Assembly (NCBI GenBank): GCA_964405975.1
Contig: CAYOPW010000002.1
Coordinates: forward strand, 1 to 64,000
Source: Hyphomicrobium_A sp964405975
GTDB lineage: Bacteria > Pseudomonadota > Alphaproteobacteria > Rhizobiales > Hyphomicrobiaceae
DNA: 64,000 bases
Reading direction: 5' to 3'
Shown here: piece by piece, positions 1-9,559 of the stretch
Position numbering within the stretch: the stretch's first letter is position 1
How the letters are laid out: each line of letters begins with the position of its first letter
Translations under genes and position numbers: made by a program
The notes under the pieces: generated by a model
What the model saw: the letters and a program-made list of their open reading frames with translations, nothing else
The model's database searches: none
What the model was told of the DNA's origin: nothing

Positions 1-2156
1 GTGAGGATGATAATGGTGTTGCGGAAGCCGACTGTCCGGCCCTGACCGTCAGTAAGACGGCCGTCATCGAGCACTTGCAGGAGCACGTTAAACACGTCCG
101 GATGCGCCTTCTCGATCTCGTCGAAAAGGATTACCTGGTAGGGCCGCCGGCGCACCGCTTCGGTCAGCGAACCGCCCTCCTCATAACCAACGTAGCCTGG
201 AGGTGCGCCAATGAGACGAGCCACGGAGTGCTTCTCCATGTACTCACTCATATCAATGCGAAGGAGCGCGCTCTCATCATCGAAAAGGAATGCGGCAAGT
301 GCTTTGGAAAGCTCCGTCTTGCCAACGCCCGTCGGGCCTAGGAACATAAACGAGCCAATCGGCCGGTTAGGATCCTGCAAGCCGGCGCGCGCTCGGCGCA
401 CCGCCGTTGAGACCGCATCAACGGCCTCACGCTGCCCCACGACACGCTTGCTCAAGGCTTCCTCCATCTGGAGAAGCTTCTCGCGCTCGCCTTCGAGCAT
501 GCGATCGACGGGGATGCCGGTCCAGCGAGATACGACGCCCGCAATTTGGTCGGGCGTTACTGCCTCCTCGACCATCGCGCCCTTTGTCTCTTCCTGAGCT
601 TCGATTTCCGTTAGTTTCTTCTCAAGCTCGGGGATGCGGCCGTATGCCAGCTCGCCGGCACGCGCAAGATCGCCCCTGCGCTGTGCCTGTTCCAATTCAG
701 TGCGCAAGCCGTCGAGCTCTTCCTTAACTTTCTGCGCGCTGCCAAGCTTCTCGCGCTCCGCTTCCCAATTCTGCGTGAGCACTTTGCTCTCTTCCTCAAG
801 GTCAGCGATATCCTTTTCAAGCCGCGCCAAACGATCCTTCGAAGCTGTGTCTGTCTCTTTGCGCAGCGCCTCACGCTCGATCTTCATTTGCATCAGATCG
901 CGATCGATAGCGTCGAGCGCCTCAGGCTTGGAGTCGATCTCCATTTTGAGGCGGGAAGCGGCCTCGTCGACAAGATCGATCGCCTTGTCGGGCAGGAAAC
1001 GATCGGTGATGTAGCGGTTGGACAACGTGGCCGCGGCGACAAGCGCGGAGTCAGTTATACGCACGCCGTGGTGCAACTCGTACTTCTCTTTCAAGCCGCG
1101 CAGGATGGAAATCGTATCCTCGACCGACGGCTCATCGACGAAGACGGGCTGGAACCGCCGCGCGAGTGCTGCGTCTTTCTCGATGTGCTTGCGATACTCA
1201 TCCAGCGTCGTGGCACCGATACAATGTAACTCGCCGCGCGCCAAAGCCGGCTTCAAGAGATTGCCGGCGTCCATTGCGCCTTCGGTCTTTCCCGCGCCCA
1301 CAATGGTGTGCAGCTCGTCGATAAACAGAATGATGCGGCCACCCTCCGCCTCAACCTCCTGCAGGACAGCTTTGAGGCGTTCCTCAAACTCACCGCGGTA
1401 CTTCGCGCCGGCGATAAGCGCGCCCATGTCCAGTGCTAAGAGCTTCTTGTCTTTGAGGCTGTCGGGAACATCACCTTTGATGATGCGCAGCGCCAGGCCT
1501 TCGGCAATCGCGGTCTTACCCACGCCCGGCTCACCAATGAGGACCGGGTTGTTCTTCGTGCGCCGTGAAAGGACCTGGATTGCTCGGCGGATCTCCTCAT
1601 CGCGGCCAATGACAGGATCGAGCTTGCCATTCGCGGCGTCCTCGGTGAGGTCGCGGGCATAGCGTTTCAGAGCATCATAGCCTTGTTCGGCAGACGCCGT
1701 ATCAGCCGTGCGGCCCTTGCGCAAATCATTGATGGCTTCGTTCAGACTCTGTGCCGTAACACCAGCATCGGCGAGAATTTTTGCAGCCTCGGTACCTTTC
1801 TCCAGCGCGAGCGCCAACAGCAGTCGTTCAGCGGTGACATACTTATCGCCAGCCTTTTCAGCAATCTTCTCTGCTTGATCGAATACGCGCGCTAGCTCAG
1901 GTGCCACATAGAGCTGGCCCGCACCCCCGCCTGAGACCTGGGGACGCTTGGCAAGCGCTTGGTCCACCAGGTTGAGCGCGGCCTCCGGCTGCCCTCCCGC
2001 CTTGCGTATAAGACCGGCGGCCAGTCCCTCGCTATCATCGAGCAGCACCTTGAGAAGGTGCTCGGGCGTAAACTGCTGGTGGCCATCGCGCAGCGCCAAG
2101 CTCTGCGCGGATTGAACGAAACCGCGGGCGCGGTCAGTATAGATCTCAAAGTTCAT
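1..2156 (-). CDS. clpB: ATP-dependent chaperone ClpB (3' end beyond window)
   Basis: Class-1 Hsp100 disaggregase that works with DnaK to pull proteins out of aggregates in the cytosol. About 718 of the usual 860-870 residues are in the window; the C-terminus is cut by the left edge. Visible in order: the Clp N-terminal repeat domain (1-145), AAA-1 with Walker A GEPGVGKT near 208-215 and the arginine-finger region LARRFQP, the coiled-coil middle domain rich in E/K/R (about 400-520), and AAA-2 with Walker A GPTGVGKT near 605-612. The start is the ATG at 2156, preceded by GAGGAGGGACA, a strong ribosome-binding site. No sigma-32 promoter could be assigned convincingly in the 189 bases upstream. 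Confidence 0.97.
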   Translation of the reverse strand, partial: MNFEIYTDRARGFVQSAQSLALRDGHQQFTPEHLLKVLLDDSEGLAAGLIRKAGGQPEAALNLVDQALAKRPQVSGGGAGQLYVAPELARVFDQAEKIAEKAGDKYVTAERLLLALALEKGTEAAKILADAGVTAQSLNEAINDLRKGRTADTASAEQGYDALKRYARDLTEDAANGKLDPVIGRDEEIRRAIQVLSRRTKNNPVLIGEPGVGKTAIAEGLALRIIKGDVPDSLKDKKLLALDMGALIAGAKYRGEFEERLKAVLQEVEAEGGRIILFIDELHTIVGAGKTEGAMDAGNLLKPALARGELHCIGATTLDEYRKHIEKDAALARRFQPVFVDEPSVEDTISILRGLKEKYELHHGVRITDSALVAAATLSNRYITDRFLPDKAIDLVDEAASRLKMEIDSKPEALDAIDRDLMQMKIEREALRKETDTASKDRLARLEKDIADLEEESKVLTQNWEAEREKLGSAQKVKEELDGLRTELEQAQRRGDLARAGELAYGRIPELEKKLTEIEAQEETKGAMVEEAVTPDQIAGVVSRWTGIPVDRMLEGEREKLLQMEEALSKRVVGQREAVDAVSTAVRRARAGLQDPNRPIGSFMFLGPTGVGKTELSKALAAFLFDDESALLRIDMSEYMEKHSVARLIGAPPGYVGYEEGGSLTEAVRRRPYQVILFDEIEKAHPDVFNVLLQVLDDGRLTDGQGRTVGFRNTIIIL

Positions 2157-2345
2157 TGTCCCTCCTCAGCGCGTCATCACCGCCCTAATGGCACGGGTGG
2201 ACGCCGTCACGTCAGGATTGCGGGCACCGCCTGACCTGGATCAGCATCGAGCGGAAACCATTTCAACACGTGATATAGTACGCACGGAACCCAACAAAAG
2301 GGGGAATCGCCCGGCCATGGGCCCGCGAGGAAAGTTGCATTAACG

Positions 2346-3113
2346 ATGGCGCAATCTGGCGGATCAATCGTCTGCGGCCTTTATCGCTATCCTGTCAAAG
2401 GTTTGTCGCCTGAGCCGCTTGAAAGCGTTGAGCTGCGAGCTGGCGAGACAGTGCCTTTTGACCGCGCCTATGCCATCGAAAACGGACCGGGCCGCTTCAA
2501 CCCGGACCACCCGCAGTATCTGCCCAAGATACATTTCTTGATGCTCATGCGCGATGAGCGGCTGGCGACACTCCAGACCAAGTTCGACGATGCAAACGCG
2601 ACCTTAACGATCCTTCGTGATGGGCGACAGGTTGCGCGCGGCCAGCTCACGACGACGATTGGGCGGCAAATGATTGAGCAATTCCTTGCTGCCTACATGG
2701 AGGCAGAGCTACGCGGCGCGCCGAAAATTGTCTTCTCACAGGGGCACAGCTTCTCTGACGTGGCGGCCAAATGCGTCCACATCATCAATCTTGCTTCGGT
2801 GCGCGAGCTGGAGCGCGCAGCCGGTACTTCGGTCAATCCCTTGCGCTTTCGCCCTAACATCGTGATCGACGGGGCAGCCGCTTGGGAAGAATTCAACTGG
2901 ATCGATAAAGAAATCACTGTGGGCAGCGCCAAGCTTGCCGTCCTTGAGCAAACGGCGCGGTGCGCGGCAACCAACGTCGATCCCGAAACAGGCAAGCGTG
3001 ATATGGCGATCCCTTCCGTGCTGCAACGGACCTGGGGCCATACTCATTTCGGCATCTACGCGCGCGTGAGCGAGGATGGCGCGGTGGCAATTGGCAACGC
3101 CGTCACCGCCTGA
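2346..3113 (+). CDS. MOSC domain-containing protein
   Basis: 255 residues. Residues 1-95 look like the MOSC N-terminal beta-barrel (YPVKGLSPEPL near the start) and about 110-250 like the MOSC domain, with the conserved cysteine C206 in RCAATNVDP. In the family (molybdenum cofactor sulfurase C-terminus, YcbX, mARC) this cysteine carries or binds sulfur or Mo cofactor. The YcbX/mARC-like length without a ferredoxin domain suggests a single-domain member; the substrate is unknown. It runs divergently from clpB and converges on the DUF4167 gene. Start ATG at 2346, with GAGGAAAG upstream at somewhat long spacing. Family sure, function not. Confidence 0.85.
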   Translation: MAQSGGSIVCGLYRYPVKGLSPEPLESVELRAGETVPFDRAYAIENGPGRFNPDHPQYLPKIHFLMLMRDERLATLQTKFDDANATLTILRDGRQVARGQLTTTIGRQMIEQFLAAYMEAELRGAPKIVFSQGHSFSDVAAKCVHIINLASVRELERAAGTSVNPLRFRPNIVIDGAAAWEEFNWIDKEITVGSAKLAVLEQTARCAATNVDPETGKRDMAIPSVLQRTWGHTHFGIYARVSEDGAVAIGNAVTA

Positions 3114-3162
3114 GTGCGGCGGCAGCGAAATATCAAAAATGGGAAAAGCCTGCCGTGCGATC

Positions 3163-3873
3163 TCAGTCGTGATCAGCGTCGTCGGTAACAGCCCCGCCGT
3201 TCGCCTCGGAAGAGCCTCCATTGCTATCACGGCGCGGACGGCGCACCGGACGGCGCAAGAACTCCGGCTGCTCATTGCTCTCTGCGAACCGCTCGCGTCG
3301 CGAAGACTGTCCTTCGGCGGCTTGCTGCTGACCGTCGCCCTCACCTCCGGCTTCGGCGTTTTGCCGAAATCCGCGCCCGCCACCACGACCGCGTTCTGGG
3401 CGATCGGGTCGGCCGCGCATCCGGGACGATGATTCTTGTCCACCGCGATGCCCTTCGACACGCGGCTGAGGTTGTGGCTCATGCTGACGCAAAGGCCGGT
3501 GGGGCGGCTGCACGTCGCCATCCAAGCTTTCGTCGTCGATATCCTCCACCGAGTCTGCTGGGTCTTGCGCTGCGATTTGACGGTGGCGGCCGGTGGCGCC
3601 GTTCACGGCCTCGCCGCCCTGGCTCAGCTGCTGATCGCGAAACGACATGATGATGCGATTGTAGTGTTCAGCATGCTGCAAATAGTTTTCAGCGAGCACC
3701 GGGTCGCCGGAGGAACCGGCATCACGTGCCAACGACATATACTTCTCAGCAATGTGCGCCGGCGTTCCGCGGATTTTTACATCCGGCCCCGTGCTCTCAA
3801 AGCTGCGCGTCAGCGGGTTCTGGCTCTTACGATTGCGTCCGCGGCCTCTGCGGTTTTGCTGTCCTTGCCTCAT
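3163..3873 (-). CDS. DUF4167 domain-containing protein
   Basis: 236 residues when started at the ATG at 3873, which has CGGAGCCA directly upstream. The N-terminus is a short basic stretch (QQNRRGRGRNRK) followed by the DUF4167 core at about 20-75, ending in HAEHYNRII. The rest is low complexity, rich in Arg, Gly, Gln, Glu and Asp, and probably disordered; RPERGRGGGRGFR resembles RGG-type RNA-binding tracts. This family is near-universal in alphaproteobacteria and often sits beside prmC/prfA, as here. No enzymatic motif is present. An RNA- or ribosome-associated role is inference from the basic RGG composition and neighbours. A longer in-frame reading to 3996 exists but lacks conservation. Confidence 0.88.
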   Translation of the reverse strand: MRQGQQNRRGRGRNRKSQNPLTRSFESTGPDVKIRGTPAHIAEKYMSLARDAGSSGDPVLAENYLQHAEHYNRIIMSFRDQQLSQGGEAVNGATGRHRQIAAQDPADSVEDIDDESLDGDVQPPHRPLRQHEPQPQPRVEGHRGGQESSSRMRGRPDRPERGRGGGRGFRQNAEAGGEGDGQQQAAEGQSSRRERFAESNEQPEFLRRPVRRPRRDSNGGSSEANGGAVTDDADHD

Positions 3874-4279
3874 TGGCTCCGTTCTCGGTCGTGAAAAAAT
3901 CTGTAAAGGCGTGAGCCCGCCCACTGGCGGCAATGTCCCGTTGTTTACTGCCCCGCCCTCAGGGTAAGTGTCGCCATCCCAAGCACACGTGTGCATACGG
4001 AGACGCGCACCAATAATTTGTTTTCGTGACGCTCAGACGGCAGTCGACACATCCAGTCGGAAAAGGGCGTACCACGCCGTGCCGCCAGCGATCGCCTATT
4101 CAGCGTTAGCAGTAGAACATTCGCATTAACGCGAAGGCGTCCTTCTGCTTCGCAATCCCAGCTCGTGCCGCCTGCCAGGGTAACATCGTTCCCGCAACAA
4201 AGGCGCAACACACGATCAATACGGCTGCACCTACATTAGCGCGGAACCGAGGCAAATCAAACTATTTTTCGTTACCTCG
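3874..4279. other. intergenic region, about 400 bases, no gene recognised
   Basis: It lies between the DUF4167 gene and prmC, both on the minus strand. An 88-codon open frame (3945-4211, minus) has no recognisable domain and atypical composition, so it was not called. The stretch presumably carries the DUF4167 promoter and the end of the prfA-prmC transcript, but no clear terminator hairpin was found. Confidence 0.5.
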
Positions 4280-5185
4280 CTATACCTGTATCTTCGCAGC
4301 CACACAGCGTACATGGCCACCAAGGTCGCGACGAAATCGAATCTTGGTTGATGGTTGCCGGCCAGGGACAGAGCTTAGAAGCTCAGCTACAATGCTGGAC
4401 TGTCCAGCTCCTACCTCGAAAAGCACCCAGCCAGACGAAACAACATGGCTGATTTCGGGGATAACTTCTCGATAAATATCGAGACCGTCCACCCCACCGT
4501 CAAGTGCGCCGCTTGGATCACAATCGCGAACCTCCGGTGCGAGCGCCGCAATCTCCTGGGTTGGAATGTATGGCGGATTGCACACTAGAAGCTCAAAAGG
4601 CTCCTCTAGGCCCTCAATGGAGCGGCGAATCTCAAGTCGCGCACGGCTCGCGACCCCATGTCGCGCTGCATTCTTGGCGGCAACGTCCAACGCGGCTGCG
4701 CTGACGTCCGTGCCGATGCCGGTCGCAACTGGAAGTTCGGCGAGAAGGGAGACAAGGAGGCAGCCCGAACCCGTGCCGACGTCCAGAATGCGCATCGGCC
4801 GCGCGCGCCAGCCCTCCTCATCCACAAGCCCCAGCGCCGTCTCGATCAACGTTTCACTGTCGGGTCGCGGGTCGAGGACCGCCGGCGAAATCTCAAACTC
4901 GCGGCCGTAGAATTCGCGACGTCCCAAAATGCGCGAGACGGGCTCACGTGCACAGCGTCGTCTTGCCAATTTTTCCAAGCTCTGGCGTTCGGCCTGCTTG
5001 AGCCGCCGGTCGGGTTCGGCAATAAGCTTGGCTGAACTGCATCCTGTCGCTTTGGCAACGAGAAGCCGCGCGTCAAGGGAGGGCGTGTCGACGCCCGCCT
5101 CGGCAAGCGCACGGGCGACGCGCCGGACGGCATCGCTCATCCGCTCAGCGTCGTCGGTGCCGGAGTCAAAATCAAGCGCTGGCAT
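4280..5185 (-). CDS. prmC: peptide chain release factor N5-glutamine methyltransferase
   Basis: 301 residues, the usual length. It methylates the GGQ glutamine of release factors using SAM. An N-terminal helical domain (1-90) is followed by a Rossmann methyltransferase domain with SAM motif I DVGTGSG near 130-136 and the catalytic NPPY motif near 203, whose Asn/Pro residues hold the substrate glutamine. It is the partner of prfA just upstream: the ATG at 5185 overlaps the 3' end of prfA by 14 bases and has GGAAAG at good spacing, so translational coupling is likely. A later ATG at 5140 is a weaker alternative. Confidence 0.96.
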   Translation of the reverse strand: MPALDFDSGTDDAERMSDAVRRVARALAEAGVDTPSLDARLLVAKATGCSSAKLIAEPDRRLKQAERQSLEKLARRRCAREPVSRILGRREFYGREFEISPAVLDPRPDSETLIETALGLVDEEGWRARPMRILDVGTGSGCLLVSLLAELPVATGIGTDVSAAALDVAAKNAARHGVASRARLEIRRSIEGLEEPFELLVCNPPYIPTQEIAALAPEVRDCDPSGALDGGVDGLDIYREVIPEISHVVSSGWVLFEVGAGQSSIVAELLSSVPGRQPSTKIRFRRDLGGHVRCVAAKIQV

Positions 5186-6260
5186 GGCTTTCCATCGCTG
5201 CGAGCTGGCTGGCTTGATGATCAGTGATGAGCGCATCGATCAACTCATCCAGCGCAGTGCCTTCCAGCACTGCATCGAGCTTGTGGAGCGTCAAATTGAT
5301 GCGATGGTCGGTCACGCGCCCTTGCGGAAAATTATACGTGCGGATGCGCTGCGAGCGGTCGCCCGAACCCACCTGGCCTTTTCGCGACTGCGCCCGCTCA
5401 TCGGCAGCGCGCTGACGCTCAAGCTCGTAAACGCGCGAGCGCAAGACCTGCATTGCGAGTCGGCGGTTTTGATGCTGCGACTTCTCCGCAGAAACGACGA
5501 CAATCCCGGTTGGCAAATGCGTCATTCGCACGGCTGAGTCCGTTTTATTGACGTGCTGACCTCCAGCTCCGCCAGCGCGCATCGTGTCGATCCGAATATC
5601 GTCGGGTCGAATGTCGATATCCACATCTTCAGCTTCGGGCAGCACGGCAACAGTTGCCGCCGAAGTATGAATGCGCCCGCCCGTTTCCGTCTCAGGAATA
5701 CGCTGCACGCGGTGCACACCCGATTCAAACTTGAGCCGCGCAAACACGCCGCTGCCCGAGATGGATGCGACGATCTCCCTGTAACCTCCCAAGTCGTTTT
5801 CCGATGCGGAGATGATTTCCGTCTTCCACCCCTTGAGTTCAGCATAGCGCGCATACATGCGATAAAGATCGCCGGCAAAAAGCGCGGCCTCATCCCCACC
5901 TGTTCCCGCGCGCACCTCGACGATCACGCTCTTCTCGTCGGCAGCGTCCTTCGGCAGCAGTTGCAGCTTGAGCTGGTGTTCAAGATCCTTGATGCGTGGC
6001 ACAAGTTCGTCGAGCTCAGTGCGCGCAAGTTCACTCATTTCCTTGTCGGCGGTTGGATCCCCAATGAGCGCTTCGAGGTCGGCGCTCTCCTTGTGGACCG
6101 CCCGCAACGCGTCAATCGTCGTCACAATGGGGTTCAGCGCGGAGAACTCTTTAGTGAGCTTTGCGTATTTCTCCTGGCTAACACCCTCATTGAGCTCCGA
6201 CTGGATTGCCGTCCAGCGCTCAATCAGTTTGTCGAGTTTCTCTTTGGGTATCGTGCTCAT
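5172..6260 (-). CDS. prfA: peptide chain release factor 1
   Basis: 362 residues, full length for RF1. It recognises UAA/UAG and triggers peptidyl-tRNA hydrolysis on the ribosome. The sequence has an N-terminal coiled-coil domain (1-110, KLIERWTAIQSEL), the PCRF domain with RAGTGGDEAALFAGDL, and the class-I release-factor signature with the universal GGQ near residue 231 (AGGAGGQHVNKTDSAVR). The downstream neighbour prmC modifies this Gln. The ATG at 6260 is clear. The order prfA-prmC downstream of ptsP is typical for Rhizobiales, and that lineage context makes RF1 rather than RF2 secure. Confidence 0.97.
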   Translation of the reverse strand: MSTIPKEKLDKLIERWTAIQSELNEGVSQEKYAKLTKEFSALNPIVTTIDALRAVHKESADLEALIGDPTADKEMSELARTELDELVPRIKDLEHQLKLQLLPKDAADEKSVIVEVRAGTGGDEAALFAGDLYRMYARYAELKGWKTEIISASENDLGGYREIVASISGSGVFARLKFESGVHRVQRIPETETGGRIHTSAATVAVLPEAEDVDIDIRPDDIRIDTMRAGGAGGQHVNKTDSAVRMTHLPTGIVVVSAEKSQHQNRRLAMQVLRSRVYELERQRAADERAQSRKGQVGSGDRSQRIRTYNFPQGRVTDHRINLTLHKLDAVLEGTALDELIDALITDHQASQLAAMESHASA

Positions 6261-6367
6261 CTGATCGTGTCGGTGTTAAAAGGTCTCAAAGGGCGCCTGA
6301 GTCGCGGCGCTTACGTTTAGACCGTTTGATTCGCTTTAGCTGAATATAGGACTACCGCGGCCCGTCG

Positions 6368-7105
6368 CTAATCGGGTTGGCCGGCCGTCTTTAATTTGTC
6401 GCCCCGCCGCGTCCGAGGATCGGCAACGTCGACCCAGCGCAGGCCATTACGGGTAGGCGCCAGCTGCAAGGTCACGTAGTCCTGGGCTCCGCGAACCATA
6501 CGCGCAACTGGCTCGGGCAATTGTGAAACGCCCGCTTCTAGAACGGCCGTCTGCGTCAGCAGGACAATAATCGCAATTGGGAACGCGATCAAAACAAGCG
6601 CCCGGCTGGTGCCCCTGTGGCCGCGCGTGATGCGATTCCAAAAAAGCGAGCCTGCTGCAAAGGGACTTGCCCGGAAGTGCCCAAATGCCGCTAGCGCTGA
6701 CGCGCTGCACCGGCCTAATCGTGCAAGCATCGATTGCGGCATCGTCCCCATCAAATGACGGTCATATGCGATCAGCGTTTCCATCGAATGCAGAACCGGA
6801 CGCGGGTCGAGACGCGCAATCCCTGCATAGGTGCGCACAATGCGGCATGTCTCGGGCCACGGTGGCAGCACGCGAACGTCACCAGCTTCAAGCGCGGAGA
6901 TAATGTCGGGGCGCGTTGCAAGCTTCTGCGCGATTTGTTCACGCGAGAGACGGAATATCTGTCTTAGGTCCCGGAAGAAGCGACCGATTTCTGGCGCCAG
7001 CCGAGTAGCCATGGCGTTCATCTGCTGGCGCGCAATTGGGGATTGACCCGCGCTAGAAAGGCGCAGGTTTGAACGCAACCTGTCCGGTTCAATCCCTCTA
7101 CGCAT
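6368..7105 (-). CDS. RodZ-like helix-turn-helix membrane protein
   Basis: About 245 residues from the ATG at 7105; the start is uncertain because the frame is open further upstream (a TTG at 7171) and later ATGs exist at 7021 and 7012. Residues about 35-100 form a Cro/RodZ-type HTH (REQIAQKLATRPDIISALEAG), followed by a linker, one transmembrane segment (ALVLIAFPIAIIVLL, about residue 170-185) and a short C-terminal tail of about 60 residues. RodZ proteins place an HTH in the cytoplasm and bind MreB, but their periplasmic domain is larger, so this is a short relative at most. It lies between prfA and ptsP. A cell-shape role is inference only. Confidence 0.7.
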   Translation of the reverse strand: MRRGIEPDRLRSNLRLSSAGQSPIARQQMNAMATRLAPEIGRFFRDLRQIFRLSREQIAQKLATRPDIISALEAGDVRVLPPWPETCRIVRTYAGIARLDPRPVLHSMETLIAYDRHLMGTMPQSMLARLGRCSASALAAFGHFRASPFAAGSLFWNRITRGHRGTSRALVLIAFPIAIIVLLTQTAVLEAGVSQLPEPVARMVRGAQDYVTLQLAPTRNGLRWVDVADPRTRRGDKLKTAGQPD

Positions 7106-7195
7106 GACAGTTGCCACGCAACACCACCCAAACAGCAGATTCCCCACAGACCATCGTCCGGCAAAACCCAACGCTTGTCAAAGGCAGCACTATGC

Positions 7196-9484
7196 CTAGA
7201 CCTCGATGCCTTCGGATTTGGCAAAGTTAATGAGCGAATCGCGAATGTTAGGCGCACTTTTCCTCAATAACGTCTCAAGGTACGCCGAAACGCGGCCGGC
7301 GTGCGTCGCCAAGATCATGGTCTTCACCGGGCCGATCGAAGCAGGCGACATCGAAAGCGACCGGAAGCCAAGTCCGATTAGCGCAAGCGCTTCGATGGGC
7401 CGGCCCGCCATCTCGCCGCATAAAGTCACTGGCACATTGTGCTTCTTGCCAGCTTTTACTAGCGCCTTAAGCGCGCGCAATGGCGCCGGTGACAGCGAGT
7501 CATAGCGGCTGCCCACGCGTGCGTTCGTCCGGTCTGCGGCGAACAGGAACTGCAAAAGATCGTTGCTGCCAACCGAGACAAAGTCGGACTTCTTCATCAA
7601 GGCATCGAGTTCGAATAGTAGGCCTGGGACCTCTATCATCGCGCCAAGTTGAACGCGCTTGGGCACTTCGTAGCGCTTCGATAATAAGATCCCGCGCTCC
7701 TTTTCGACCAAGGCGCGCACGACGTCCATCTCCTCGGCTTGCGACACCATTGGAATCATCACGTGTAGCTCTGTACCGGCCGCCGCCCGCAAGAGCGCTC
7801 GAATTTGAGTGCGCAGCAAAGCCGGCCGATCAAGACCCATGCGCACAGCCCGCCAACCCATAGCCGGGTTCTCCTCTGCTGGCTGGCGCAGATAGTGAAG
7901 TATCTTGTCGCCGCCGATATCGAGCGTACGAAAGATGACTGGTTTGCCGTCTGCACGCGCAACAACGGCGCGATAGGACTCAACCTGGCGCTCAAGCTTC
8001 GGCAACGTGCTCGACAACATAAACAGCAACTCGGTACGAAACAGGCCGACACCATCAGCGCCCGATTGCTTCAGGTGCGGCAGGTCGACCAGCAGGCCCG
8101 CATTGATGTGAACCGACACACGTTCGCCGTCTGTCGTGAGAGCGGGGACATCTTTCAGCGCCAGATACTGTCTCTGCCGGCGCGCCAAGAACCGAACTTT
8201 GTCCGAATAGGCAGAGATGACGTCAGAGGAAGGACGCAAATGCACCTCGCCGGCGATCGCATCCACGATCGCAGCGTCACCGGCATTGACACGCTCCACC
8301 ACGCCCCGTGCCTGACCAACCGCAGCAATTCCCAAAGCCTTGGCAACGATTGCAACGTGGCTCTGCCCGCTTCCGTCCTCAACGACGAGCCCGCGCAACC
8401 GCTTGCGGTCGTAGTCCAAGAGTTCGGCGGGGCCCATAGTGCGCGCGACCAGAATCGTGTCGGGCGGCAAACTCGAGGGCTCGTCGGCGCTCGTTATGCG
8501 TCCGGCCAAGATACGCAATAGCCTATCCGACAAATCATCAAGGTCACGCTGGCGTTCGCGCCAATAAGCATCGTTTTGACGCAGCATTCGTGCTCGGGTG
8601 CTGTTTTGCACACGCTCCACTGCAGCCTCGGCCGTCAAGCCGCCTACTACGGCCTCGCGCAGCCGCCGCTCCCATCCCTTATCGTGGGCGAACATGCGGT
8701 AGGCCTCCAGCACGTCGCGGTGCTCGCCGGCGGCGGCCAGATGCTCGTGATCAAACATCTCGTCGAGATGGGTTCTCAATGCGACAATTGCGGTGTCAAG
8801 CCGCATCATTTCCTCGTCAGTATCCTCGGCCATGAGCCGTTCGACGACGATACGCGGCTCGTGCAGCACAACGTGGCCCAGCGCAATGCCTTCCGAAATC
8901 GCTTCGCCATCGATCACCGAGGACATCGATTTCGACAGCTCGATCGCGGTGCCCGCGCCGGCAACCGCGCCAGAGACGATATGCTCAGCCACCACCATCG
9001 CCGTGGCCTGGAGCACCTCGACATCCTCGTCGGAGTAATCCTTTGGTGTACGGTTCTGCACCACCAGCACACCAAGCACCTGGCCGCTGCGCTGAACCGG
9101 CACAGCCAGCAGCGAGTGATAAATCTCCTCGCCGGTCTCAGGCCGGTAAGAGAATGCAGGATGGCTAGAGGCCTCAGGCTCGTTGATTGTTATATTGAGT
9201 TCTGCGCTTCTGCCGACGAGACCTTCGCCGCGGTTCATGCGCGTGCTGTGAACAGCGCTTGTTTTGAGGCCTTCGGTGGCGAACAGCTCCAACGAGCCGT
9301 CTTGGCGCTTCAAGTAGATCGAGCACACCTCGGCCACCATCACGCCAGCGATCTGCTTCACGATCTTGTCGAGCCTGGCCTGGCCGTCACCTGGCTCCGA
9401 CATGATCTCGCGCAGGCGCCGCATGATCACACGCAGTACCGGTTCACTCGTCATCGCTCGTGGCTCGTCACCTCGCCCCTGCAT
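7196..9484 (-). CDS. ptsP: phosphoenolpyruvate-protein phosphotransferase, nitrogen PTS (EI-Ntr)
   Basis: 762 residues. It autophosphorylates with PEP and passes phosphate to NPr of the nitrogen-related PTS. An N-terminal GAF domain (about 20-165, sensing glutamine/2-oxoglutarate in the family) is followed by the PEP-utilising N domain, the phosphohistidine swivel with the active His near 375 in GQSHVAIVAKALG, and the TIM-barrel C domain with LFRTELLFM, GSNDLLQ and the catalytic Cys near 689 in TLCGEMAGRP. This architecture is PtsP, not sugar-PTS EI. Two ATG starts are possible, 9484 and 9454; the second follows GAGGTGACGAG at long spacing. The downstream NPr and EIIA-Ntr genes are not in the window. 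It follows lysC, as in many Rhizobiales. Confidence 0.95.
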   Translation of the reverse strand: MQGRGDEPRAMTSEPVLRVIMRRLREIMSEPGDGQARLDKIVKQIAGVMVAEVCSIYLKRQDGSLELFATEGLKTSAVHSTRMNRGEGLVGRSAELNITINEPEASSHPAFSYRPETGEEIYHSLLAVPVQRSGQVLGVLVVQNRTPKDYSDEDVEVLQATAMVVAEHIVSGAVAGAGTAIELSKSMSSVIDGEAISEGIALGHVVLHEPRIVVERLMAEDTDEEMMRLDTAIVALRTHLDEMFDHEHLAAAGEHRDVLEAYRMFAHDKGWERRLREAVVGGLTAEAAVERVQNSTRARMLRQNDAYWRERQRDLDDLSDRLLRILAGRITSADEPSSLPPDTILVARTMGPAELLDYDRKRLRGLVVEDGSGQSHVAIVAKALGIAAVGQARGVVERVNAGDAAIVDAIAGEVHLRPSSDVISAYSDKVRFLARRQRQYLALKDVPALTTDGERVSVHINAGLLVDLPHLKQSGADGVGLFRTELLFMLSSTLPKLERQVESYRAVVARADGKPVIFRTLDIGGDKILHYLRQPAEENPAMGWRAVRMGLDRPALLRTQIRALLRAAAGTELHVMIPMVSQAEEMDVVRALVEKERGILLSKRYEVPKRVQLGAMIEVPGLLFELDALMKKSDFVSVGSNDLLQFLFAADRTNARVGSRYDSLSPAPLRALKALVKAGKKHNVPVTLCGEMAGRPIEALALIGLGFRSLSMSPASIGPVKTMILATHAGRVSAYLETLLRKSAPNIRDSLINFAKSEGIEV

Positions 9485-9559
9485 GAGCCGTTGCCGCCCG
9501 ATGGGTCCGCCCGTTTGGCGGGTTTCAAATCCAAATGCACGGCCCGGAACCGTGCTGCA

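Noticed and set aside
2238..2266. Possible sigma-32 promoter for clpB (TTGAAA-N17-TGATCC, minus strand)
   Set aside because: The -10 part does not resemble the alphaproteobacterial heat-shock consensus; too weak to call.
3945..4211. 88-codon minus-strand frame upstream of DUF4167
   Set aside because: No conserved features and no ribosome-binding site; looks like non-coding GC-rich DNA.
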